From Caldilineaceae bacterium (GTDB lineage Bacteria > Chloroflexota > Anaerolineae > Caldilineales > Caldilineaceae), in the NCBI GenBank assembly GCA_022821585.1, contig JAJEDI010000069.1:1-56189 (forward strand): DNA of 56,189 bases, in the 5' to 3' direction. Under the pieces are notes generated by a model. That model saw only the letters and a program-made list of their open reading frames with translations. It made no database searches and was not told where the DNA came from. Positions 16,184-23,172 of the stretch are shown piece by piece. Positions within the stretch are counted from its first letter, which is position 1, and each line of letters starts with the position of its first letter. Position numbers and translations under genes: made by a program.

Positions 16184-18460
16184 TCACACATCCGGCTCCC
16201 AGCGGAAGTAAAGCTCCTGGGGCGCCTTCTCCTGTATGTCATCGATCTCCCGGCGGTGCAGCAGGGCCGTCTTGACGATCAGCCGCAGCCGCGCGCCGTT
16301 GTCGACCTTGACGCCGACCGGCAGGGGGCTGAGCCCCTTGGCATAGCGGGCCGCGTTGCGCCCGATAGCCTGGTAAATCTCCAGCGTCAGGCTGGGCGAT
16401 TGCGGGAACAGCTCCAGGTTGTTGAGCGGCGCCAGCCCCCGTTTCTGGATGACGGTCGTGCCGCGGCTCTGTAGCCCGACGGCGATGCCGGAGCCGCTCA
16501 AACGCGCGCCCGCGTGGCCGATGGCGGCACAGTCGGCGCTGTGATAGACCCGCACGACGCGGCCGTAAAATTCTTCCTCGGCCACACCGGTGAGCAGCGC
16601 TTCCAGCACCTCCTCATGGTCCAGTTCGCCGATCGTCTTCACCAGCGAGGTCCCATAGGCCGGCCCCACCGCGACCACGATTTCTTTGGCGGAGGCGCCC
16701 ACCTTGGCCGTGCTGATCTCGGCCAGGTTGGGCAGCGGCTCCCCCACCTGCGCGTCGATAAAGTCGCGCGGCGACTTCTGTTGGGGAATGCGCTGGAGCG
16801 CGTCCCAGGTCTCGCCTTCGAGGCGGTAGCCGGTGCCGGGCCCTGTGTAGTCGTTGTTGTCGTTGATGGCGCTGATCACGTTGAAGCCGTCGGCGAAGAT
16901 CGCCGAGGGTTGCAGGTAGTCCCCCGCCACCCGTTGACGCCCCATCTCGAGCAGATTGGCGGCAGCCTGCTCGAAGCCGCTGCGGTGCAGCGCGCGTACG
17001 ACGTCTGACAGATTGGCCGTCCCCTCCAGGAAGCGGTCGGCCGCGGCCAGGTCGGCCACCATATCGCGCTCCGGCATATCCTCGCTGCTGTGGGCGAGTG
17101 CGGCTGCCTCCACCTCCTCGTCTCCGATCGGCGGGAAATCCAGCTCGGCGTAGATCGCCTGCAGCGCCTGCGCGGCCTGGCGGCGGGCTGCGACGGCATC
17201 GGCTTCCTTTACCGGGCGGATGCCGCCGTTCACCTGCATGTCGCGCTGGATGACGGTCCAGTCATCGAAGTCCTCGGCGTCGAAGTTGCCGCCGCCGAAC
17301 ATGTTGTCCTGTTTGGGGATGGCGCTGTAGCCGGAGCAGATGAAGTCGGTGCCCGGGATCATTTGCAGCATCAGCTTGGCCGTCTTGCGCAGAGCCGAGT
17401 GGGAGGCCAGCGCGTCGTTGCCGGACGCGCATTCCAGCCCCAGCATCGACGCCAGCAGGTTCTCGGCCAGCACGCCGCGCACGCCGCCTGGCAGCGCTTC
17501 CGGCAGCGCGATACAGGAGATGGAGCCATTCTGCACGCCCTGGCTGCCTGCCCCCTTCGTGATGAGCAGGCAGCGGGCCTCCAGATAGAGCATTGAGCAC
17601 TGCTCGGCGTAGCCCATCAGCGCCTCGGAGCCGGTGCCGGAGGTGAAGCGTACCTTGATGCCGCGGCTGGCGTAGGCGGAAGCCAGAAAGGCCTTCGACC
17701 AGGGCGTATCGTCGCCGTCGACAAAGGAGCGCTCACTGCCGTAGACCGATAGCGTCTCTGCGTAGGAGGTCAGCCCCTTGATGCCCAGGCGCAGCCCGAA
17801 CGCCTCCTCGACCGCGCACTGGGTGAGCACGCCGCCGCGGCTGGTCTGCGAGCCGACGAGAATGGCGAGCGCATTGAGGGGCGCGGCACGCGCCACGCGC
17901 ACAGTCGTCTCGATCTCGGCAAAGCCGCGCAGCGCCGCCTCCGCCGCGTCCGCGGCCAGCAGCGCCGGGTTCTCGCGCCAGTTGGTGACATGGGCCTGGT
18001 TGGCCGGCGTCTTGCGCACCCGCATCTTGCCCAGCCCCATCATCATCTCCAGCACGTTCATGTGGCGCACGATCTCGCACAGCTTGGCCGGCGTGCAGCC
18101 GTCGGCCAGGCGTCGTATGGTCGGCTGCGGCACGTTGATGTCGACCAGCATGCGCGCGATCTGGTGCGAGGGGGTCGCCATCGCCTCTTCGGCGACCGGC
18201 AGATCCAGCGCGTGATCGGCGATGAAGCGGTCGAGCGCGTCGAAGTCGGCCCGCTCTTTGCCGTCCATCTCCATAACCTGCCCGTCGACGATGCGCAGCG
18301 ACGGCTGCGGGTCATAAGGGCTGTCGGCGACGGTCAGACCGGCTTCGGCCCACTCTTCGACGTAGGTCTCGCGGTTGATGTCGCGCCCGGCGAGAATGGA
18401 AAAGCGCCGCGAGCCGGTATCCCCGTTGACGCTGCGGTCCAACGTGGCTGTTGTGGTCAT
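16184..18460 (-). CDS. Coenzyme-B12 diol/glycerol dehydratase, fused large and medium subunits (PduC-PduD)
   Basis: The protein has 758 residues. Residues 1-565 match the large subunit: KMRVRKTPANQAHVTN, DGDDTPWSKAFLASAYASRG, LYLEARCLLITKGAG and QNGSISC. The K. oxytoca substrate/ion residues Q141, H143, E170, E221, Q296, D335 and S362 correspond to Q155, H157, E184, E235, Q310, D349 and S376, all with an offset of 14. Residues 570-758 match the medium subunit (EIVVAVGPAYG, SADCAAIGHAGARLSGSGI) without its usual N-terminal extension. The frame is unbroken, so this is a real fusion. ATG 18460 overlaps the stop of the upstream VOC gene by 4 bp, implying coupling. It dehydrates 1,2-diols or glycerol to aldehydes. 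No reactivase genes are nearby. Confidence 0.93.
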   Translation of the reverse strand: MTTTATLDRSVNGDTGSRRFSILAGRDINRETYVEEWAEAGLTVADSPYDPQPSLRIVDGQVMEMDGKERADFDALDRFIADHALDLPVAEEAMATPSHQIARMLVDINVPQPTIRRLADGCTPAKLCEIVRHMNVLEMMMGLGKMRVRKTPANQAHVTNWRENPALLAADAAEAALRGFAEIETTVRVARAAPLNALAILVGSQTSRGGVLTQCAVEEAFGLRLGIKGLTSYAETLSVYGSERSFVDGDDTPWSKAFLASAYASRGIKVRFTSGTGSEALMGYAEQCSMLYLEARCLLITKGAGSQGVQNGSISCIALPEALPGGVRGVLAENLLASMLGLECASGNDALASHSALRKTAKLMLQMIPGTDFICSGYSAIPKQDNMFGGGNFDAEDFDDWTVIQRDMQVNGGIRPVKEADAVAARRQAAQALQAIYAELDFPPIGDEEVEAAALAHSSEDMPERDMVADLAAADRFLEGTANLSDVVRALHRSGFEQAAANLLEMGRQRVAGDYLQPSAIFADGFNVISAINDNNDYTGPGTGYRLEGETWDALQRIPQQKSPRDFIDAQVGEPLPNLAEISTAKVGASAKEIVVAVGPAYGTSLVKTIGELDHEEVLEALLTGVAEEEFYGRVVRVYHSADCAAIGHAGARLSGSGIAVGLQSRGTTVIQKRGLAPLNNLELFPQSPSLTLEIYQAIGRNAARYAKGLSPLPVGVKVDNGARLRLIVKTALLHRREIDDIQEKAPQELYFRWEPDV

Positions 18461-18882
18461 TCCTCGTCCTCGACTCCTTGCCCGAAGGCGATCACGTAAC
18501 CGTCGGGATCGCGTACGGCGAATTCGATGTTGTCGTATTCGTGCTGGTGCGTCAGGCCGTAGGCGAACTCGGCGCCCTTGGCCTCGAACTCGGCAAAAAG
18601 CGCCCGCACATTCCGAACCCAGACATAGGCGTCCCAGAGACCGCCCCGTGACTCGTTGGGCGTGATCGTTCTGACGTCCTCGACCTGTTTGAGCATGAAG
18701 ATAAAGCCATCGCGGTCGGGCATGGCGAATGTCGGCGGTACGCCCCACAGGCGGGGCCGTGTGAAACCAAGCACATCGCAGTAGTAGTCGAGGGATGCAT
18801 CCAGGTCGCGTATAAAGAAATAGGGGGCGGAGCCGATCAGGGTCGGGGCATTTTCGGGTGGCATTGGAGAATCCAGGGACAT
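18373..18882 (-). repeat. Segmental tandem duplication, downstream copy (VOC gene plus dehydratase start)
   Basis: This segment (VOC gene followed by the first ~30 codons of the dehydratase gene) is duplicated directly upstream at 18926-19416. Shared blocks include GCGCCGCGAGCCGGTATCCC and ATTCCTCGTCCTCGA near the junctions and long matches through the VOC genes. Confidence 0.85.
18457..18882 (-). CDS. VOC-superfamily (glyoxalase/dioxygenase-like) protein, copy B
   Basis: This 141-residue vicinal-oxygen-chelate protein shows two beta-alpha-beta-beta-beta modules: FIRDLDASLDYYCDVLGFTRP at the start, and AYGLTHQHEYDNIEFAVRD followed by the typical ending PDGYVIAFGQ. It is a near paralogue of the upstream copy at 19009-19416. 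Its stop overlaps the start of the dehydratase gene (ATGA), so the two are co-translated. A role in handling aldehyde or ketone products of the dehydratase is plausible but not shown; VOC proteins have many activities. Confidence 0.8.
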   Translation of the reverse strand: MSLDSPMPPENAPTLIGSAPYFFIRDLDASLDYYCDVLGFTRPRLWGVPPTFAMPDRDGFIFMLKQVEDVRTITPNESRGGLWDAYVWVRNVRALFAEFEAKGAEFAYGLTHQHEYDNIEFAVRDPDGYVIAFGQGVEDEE

Positions 18883-18901
18883 AGTAGGACTATGGTGTCG
18901 G

Positions 18902-19012
18902 TCACAGCGCGACGCAGGTCCTGCTGTTCATGTCACGCCCGGCGCCGATGGAGAAGCGCCGCGAGCCGGTATCCCCGTTGGCGCTGCGGTCCGCCGTCGC
19001 TGGTGTAATCAT
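18902..19012 (-). pseudogene. Duplicated 5' stub of the diol dehydratase gene
   Basis: The 36-codon frame from ATG 19012 parallels the dehydratase N-terminus: TADRSANGDTGSRRFSIGAG here against TLDRSVNGDTGSRRFSILAG in the full gene. It then loses similarity and stops at 18902-18904. As in the intact pair, its ATG overlaps the stop of the preceding VOC gene by 4 bp. It marks the breakpoint of a tandem duplication and is not a functional enzyme gene. Any peptide made from it would be a short leader-like product. Confidence 0.85.
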
Positions 19013-19416
19013 TCCTCGTCCTCGATTCCCTGTCCGAAGGCGATGAAGTGGCCGTCCGGGTCATACACGGCGAACTCGATGTTGTCGTATTCGTGCTGGT
19101 GCGTCAGGCCGTAGGCAAACTCGGCGCCCTTGGCCTCGAATTCGGCATGGAGCGCCCGCACATTCTTAACCCATACGTAGGCGTCCCAGTAGCCGCCCCG
19201 CTCCCGGTTGGGGACAATCTCATGCTTGGGGCCCACCTGCTTGAGCATGAAGATGAAGCCGTCGCGAAAGGGCATGGCGAATGTCGGCGGCTCTCCCCAA
19301 AGGTGGGGCCGGGCGAAACCGAGCACATCGCAGTAGTAATCGAGCGACGCAGCCAGATTGCGCACATTGAAATAGGGGGCGGTACCGACCAGGGTCGGGG
19401 TGTTCTCGGATGACAT
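19009..19416 (-). CDS. VOC-superfamily (glyoxalase/dioxygenase-like) protein, copy A
   Basis: The protein has 135 residues with the same architecture as copy B: FNVRNLAASLDYYCDVLGFARP at the start and PDGHFIAFGQGIEDEE at the end. Differences from copy B cluster in the middle (LKQVGPKHEIVPN against LKQVEDVRTITPN), around the second metal-binding half, so the copies may bind different ligands. It is the upstream member of a tandem duplication. Its stop overlaps the stub of a duplicated dehydratase start. Confidence 0.8.
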   Translation of the reverse strand: MSSENTPTLVGTAPYFNVRNLAASLDYYCDVLGFARPHLWGEPPTFAMPFRDGFIFMLKQVGPKHEIVPNRERGGYWDAYVWVKNVRALHAEFEAKGAEFAYGLTHQHEYDNIEFAVYDPDGHFIAFGQGIEDEE

Positions 19417-19455
19417 TACGATACTCCAAGGTGGAGGGAAGGGTGGCTGTACCGT

Positions 19456-19770
19456 TCAGACACGAATCAGGTCTTTTTCAATGTATTGACGAAGCAAGGG
19501 CTTTCTGTCGACAGCGCCGCGTGTAACTACATCTACCTCTGTCTCCAGCAGTTCCTCCAGATAGTCGTGCAGGTCGACGAATTCCCAGCCCAGAGGGGCG
19601 CTCAATGTGACCAGAATGTCCAGGTCGCTGGCGTCAGTCTGCTCGCCGCGAGCATAGGAGCCAAAGAGGGCGATCTCCTCCACGTGGAACCGATTCTTCA
19701 GTTCGGACCGGTGGGAACGCAGGATTTGGCGAATCTCCTCCAGGTCTTTCTTCGTTTCGTCTCTTGCCAC
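19456..19770 (-). CDS. MNT-type nucleotidyltransferase domain protein
   Basis: This 104-residue minimal nucleotidyltransferase has the core motif FGSYARGEQTDASDLDILV (GS...G...D.D) at about residues 36-54. Small MNT proteins usually pair with a HEPN-domain toxin, whose neutralisation can involve transfer of nucleotides to the HEPN protein. No HEPN partner is encoded on either side, so this is an orphan. It interrupts the metabolic run between the VOC genes and the aminotransferase. Confidence 0.8.
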   Translation of the reverse strand: MARDETKKDLEEIRQILRSHRSELKNRFHVEEIALFGSYARGEQTDASDLDILVTLSAPLGWEFVDLHDYLEELLETEVDVVTRGAVDRKPLLRQYIEKDLIRV

Positions 19771-19813
19771 AAGCTACCGACTTTCTTGGCGTTCTCGCAC
19801 CCAATCACACAGG

Positions 19814-21160
19814 TCATGATTCAGACATCGAGTCGAGCGCGGCGCCGATGGCGTCGACGATCTGATCGACCTCCTCTTCGTTGATGACCAGCGGCGGCGA
19901 GAAGGCCAGGCTTCCGTTCAGGGCGCGTGTGCGCACGCCGCGCGCCGCGGTCGCATTCTGCAGGCTCATGGCCAGTTCATTGTCCGGTTCTTTGGTCTCC
20001 TCGTCCTTGATGAATTCGACGGCGCACAGGAGGCCCAGGCCGCGCACGTCGCCCACGTTACCGAATTCGCTCAACTTGGACAGTCCGCTGCGCAGCCGCT
20101 CGCCCATCTCTGCCGAACGTTCGGCCAGCTTCTCATCCTCGAGGATGGCGAGGTTGCGCAGCCCGACCGCGCAGGAAGCGGCGTGGCCGGAGTAGGTGAA
20201 GCCGTGCAGCCAGGCCTCGTCCTGCGGCGCGCTGTTCATGGCGTCGAGAATGCGGTCGTTGATCTGGATGCCGCCCAACGGCAGGTAACCGCTGGTGATC
20301 CCTTTGGCGAAGGCGAGGATGTCCGGTTCGATGCCGTAGCGGTTGAGCGCGAACATCTCGCCGGTGCGCCCGAAGCCGCAGATCACCTCGTCGGCGATCA
20401 GAAGGACGTCGTGCTTGTCGCAGATGGCGCGCACACGGGGGAAGTAGTCGTCCGGCGGCACGAATACCCCGCCGACGCCCTGCACCGGCTCGGCGATCAC
20501 CGCGGCCACCGTCTCCGGCCCTTCACGCAGGATCGTCTCCTCCAGATCGCGCGCCGCGGCCTCGCCCACAGTCTCGCCATCCTGGAGGTCGCCCTCGTAG
20601 CGGTATGGGTGGGGTGCGTGGCAGTAGATGAAGTTGGGCACCAGCGGGCCAAACATCTTGTGGTAGCGGGGAACGCTGGTGGCGCTGGTGGTGGCCAGGG
20701 TGATGCCGTGATAGGACTCGCGGCGGGAGATGATCTTGACCTTGTCCGGCTGCCCCTCCCGCTTCCAGAAGTAGCGGGCCGTCTTGAAGGCGGTGTCGTT
20801 GCTTTCAGAGCCGCCGCAGGTGAAGAAGGTCGTCTTGAGGCTGGGGTAGGCGTAGCCGGACAGCTTGTAGGCCAGCTCGCTGGCGGGCAGGTTGGTCATG
20901 CCCGCGAAGTTGGAGGTATAAGCCAGCTCTTTCATCTGCGCGTAGGCGGCCTCTGCCAGTTCCGTGCGGCCATAGCCGACATTGACATTCCAGAGACCGG
21001 CCATCGCATCGAGGATCTTGCGGCCGTCGGTGGTGTGTAGCCAGACACCCTCGGCACGCTCGACAATGATCGGATTCTCGGTCTGGGACGGGTGGTGCAG
21101 AGGGTGAAGCTGCCGTCTGTCCTGTTCAAGCAGGGATGGCTTTTCCTGTATTGCTGCCAT
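19814..21160 (-). CDS. Class III PLP aminotransferase (omega-transaminase type)
   Basis: The protein has 448 residues. PLP attaches at Lys286 in FAKGITSGYLPLGG; Asp257 in ADEVICGFGRTG holds the pyridine nitrogen; GGSESNDTAFKTAR binds the phosphate. The overall pattern fits omega-amino-acid or amine:pyruvate transaminases that convert aldehydes and amines. AGGAGA precedes ATG 21160. It follows the UxaE-like gene by 24 bp and could aminate an aldehyde such as a dehydratase product, but this is only a contextual guess. The substrate is unknown. Confidence 0.9.
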   Translation of the reverse strand: MAAIQEKPSLLEQDRRQLHPLHHPSQTENPIIVERAEGVWLHTTDGRKILDAMAGLWNVNVGYGRTELAEAAYAQMKELAYTSNFAGMTNLPASELAYKLSGYAYPSLKTTFFTCGGSESNDTAFKTARYFWKREGQPDKVKIISRRESYHGITLATTSATSVPRYHKMFGPLVPNFIYCHAPHPYRYEGDLQDGETVGEAAARDLEETILREGPETVAAVIAEPVQGVGGVFVPPDDYFPRVRAICDKHDVLLIADEVICGFGRTGEMFALNRYGIEPDILAFAKGITSGYLPLGGIQINDRILDAMNSAPQDEAWLHGFTYSGHAASCAVGLRNLAILEDEKLAERSAEMGERLRSGLSKLSEFGNVGDVRGLGLLCAVEFIKDEETKEPDNELAMSLQNATAARGVRTRALNGSLAFSPPLVINEEEVDQIVDAIGAALDSMSES

Positions 21161-21184
21161 GTATTTCTCCTTGGTTAATGCTGT

Positions 21185-22621
21185 TCACCGGCTGTCAGCC
21201 GCGGCGCCGTTGGCGAAGGGCGTCAGATGGCGGGTGAAGTGGGTGTTCAGCACCTTTTCGTAGGCTTCCTCGTGGTCGGCGATCAGGCCGTGAATCTGCG
21301 CGCCGAAGCGGTCCAGGTTAGAGCCGAATGTCACGTGCAGCAGCTGGCGGGCGTCGAACTGCTCCAACAGTCCCGGCAGGTCTGCGTCGGACAGGTCGGC
21401 GTTGGCGGGCACCTTGTCCGGCTGGCAGTCGAGAAAGTAGGTTTTGCGATCGGTCTCGAAGCGGTCTCGTGAGTGGTCGAGAATCTGGCGGAAGAGGGAT
21501 GTGTCAAGGTCGGCGATGACGCGCAGCGCCTCCAGATAGCTCGTGCCGGCCGTCTTGACGTGAACCCGGTCGTCGGCATATTTGGCGACCAGCGGGTAGA
21601 TGCTGAACTTGTCGGAGCCGGTGTGGACGCTCAGTTTGTAGGCGTCGAAATGCTTCAGAATGGCGGCGTGCTTGATCAGTTCCGCTTCGAACGGCGCGGT
21701 GTCGCCGATATAGTCGACCCCTTTCTGAAACTTGCCGACAAAACGGGGCGCGAGGCTGACGACCGGCAGGTCCCGCCGCAACAGTTCGTGCGCCATAAAG
21801 TAGTGCTCGTAGATCGATGTTGGCGTCTCGGTCTCGTCCACCGACATTTCCAGGTCATAGCGCGTACCGTGCATCCGCTGATCGAGCGCGGCCGCGATAT
21901 CCAGCGTGTGGACGATGGCGCGTCCGTACTTCGCCAGCGCCCGCAGCAGACTCTCTTCACTGAAGGTGAGCGTCAGCCCAGCCAGTTCGATGGGGGCGGC
22001 CAGATAGTCGGCGCGCAGCGCGTCCAGGTCGGTATCCAGCCGCGCCCAGGGCAGCGCCTCGACCTTGGCGCGCAATGCCGGCAGCGAGTCGGTCTCGGCG
22101 TCATTGTCGACGTGGTCGCTGGGGTCGATCGTGTAAAACGTGTAGCCGGCGGCGACGAACGCGGGCAGGTCGCTCACCAGTTTCACATGGTCGGCGTCCG
22201 CGCCCCAGGGGTCGCGCCAACCCATCTGCACCACGCCCCACATGGCGTCATCCACCACCTCCTGCGGCGTGCGCCCGATGCGGTCGTTCTCGCGCACCGA
22301 CTGCTGCGCAAAGATCGGCGCAATGCCGGTGCCCTCGACCGAGCGGATGTGGCCGGGCGTGGCCGCGCCCAACCGGTCACCGAAACCGAAGGAAGTCTCC
22401 ACGCCCAGCGGCACCGGATTCAGCCAGGCCAGGCGCCCGCGCAGCACGGCCGCGTTCGCCGCGGTCAGCGGACAGAGCAGCATCCCGTTCGCTATATCGC
22501 CGCTGAAGCCGGTGGTATCGCCCTGCACGCAGAGCTTCTTGTCCCTGCCGTCGCGTGCCAGCGCGTAGGTCGTTCCATCCTGTTCGATAACCGAGTGTGG
22601 GTATTGCTTCAACTGTGTCAT
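21185..22621 (-). CDS. Tagaturonate epimerase family protein (UxaE-like)
   Basis: The protein has 478 residues from ATG 22621, preferred because GGAAAG lies seven bases upstream; a TTG 12 codons earlier lacks a site. The sequence follows the UxaE family along its length: GVETSFGFGDRLG, FAQQSVRENDRIGRTP, FTFSEESLL-like LTFSEESLLRALAKYG and YKLSVHTGSDKFSIYP. UxaE interconverts D-tagaturonate and D-fructuronate, linking galacturonate and glucuronate breakdown. Here it starts the minus-strand run that includes an aminotransferase and the diol dehydratase. Family assignment is good; substrate could be another keto-uronate. Confidence 0.8.
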   Translation of the reverse strand: MTQLKQYPHSVIEQDGTTYALARDGRDKKLCVQGDTTGFSGDIANGMLLCPLTAANAAVLRGRLAWLNPVPLGVETSFGFGDRLGAATPGHIRSVEGTGIAPIFAQQSVRENDRIGRTPQEVVDDAMWGVVQMGWRDPWGADADHVKLVSDLPAFVAAGYTFYTIDPSDHVDNDAETDSLPALRAKVEALPWARLDTDLDALRADYLAAPIELAGLTLTFSEESLLRALAKYGRAIVHTLDIAAALDQRMHGTRYDLEMSVDETETPTSIYEHYFMAHELLRRDLPVVSLAPRFVGKFQKGVDYIGDTAPFEAELIKHAAILKHFDAYKLSVHTGSDKFSIYPLVAKYADDRVHVKTAGTSYLEALRVIADLDTSLFRQILDHSRDRFETDRKTYFLDCQPDKVPANADLSDADLPGLLEQFDARQLLHVTFGSNLDRFGAQIHGLIADHEEAYEKVLNTHFTRHLTPFANGAAADSR

Positions 22622-22675
22622 TGTGCGGCTTTCCACAAGCAATTCATCTGATTTCAATGAGGAGTGTGTACAGCA

Positions 22676-22933
22676 TTATACATCCCGGTCAGGCAAGGCG
22701 CGCTCGGCCCGGAGCTCCCTTTACCAGGCAACGGGGTCGGGAATCGTGGAAAATGTGTCTCTTCGTGCAAGCTCCGCCAACACCTCGGCCATCAATTTCC
22801 CTCGGTTAGACGAGAATTCAGAATCCTGCTCCTCTGGGAACGTAACATAGACCTGCAAGGCCCCCGATGTTTCAGGAGGACGTTCGAGCCACTCGATCTG
22901 GTCATCGTGAAGGATCGCCTTGTACGTGCGCAT
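22676..22933 (-). pseudogene. Small antitoxin-like gene with a premature stop
   Basis: From ATG 22933 the frame reads MRTYKAILHDDQIEWLE, through VYVTFPEEQ and GKLMAEVLAELARRDTFS, to PDPVAW and then TAA (22721-22723). The same frame continues RELRAERALPDRDV and stops at 22676-22678. A single Gln CAA-to-TAA change explains this. Proteins of this size and shape (short basic start, two-strand barrel, C-terminal helix with PDPVAWQRE) resemble antitoxins of PIN-type modules, but no toxin gene follows. A product 14 residues short may still be made. Confidence 0.55.
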
Positions 22934-23030
22934 ATCCCTGACCCAGGTACTGCAGAGGACAATTGACCACAGAAAATACACACCACGAACCAGCGGTTCC
23001 GTATCCCTTGCCGCCTCATCGTTAGAAGGC

Positions 23031-23055
23031 TAGAATACACGAGATGCGTATTCTA
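23031..23055. promoter_or_regulatory. Inverted repeat upstream of larA
   Basis: TAGAATAC (23031-23038) and GTATTCTA (23048-23055) form a perfect 8+8 inverted repeat around nine bases, about 120 bp before the LarA start. It may be a regulator-binding site or a hairpin. The rest of 22934-23172 shows an ACTGATCACTG-type tract and no gene. Confidence 0.35.
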
Positions 23056-23172
23056 CGCTACTCAAAGGGGAGACGAACACCGGCGGTTAGTGGGTAGTGG
23101 ATAGTAGCAGGACTACTCAATTTCCACTGTAATTTCACCACTGATCACTGTAGAAAAGAACGGGTGCTGACA

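Noticed and set aside
16184..18460. Dehydratase fusion caused by a missed stop codon
   Set aside because: Coding is continuous through the joint with no leftover medium-subunit N-terminus, and the linker is smooth; a single missed stop would not produce this.
18461..18748. 96-residue N-terminal extension of the dehydratase frame
   Set aside because: It is the VOC gene read in another frame; family similarity and the ATGA overlap place the start at 18460.
19456..19770. Complete HEPN/MNT toxin-antitoxin module
   Set aside because: Only the MNT half is present; neither neighbour encodes a HEPN protein.
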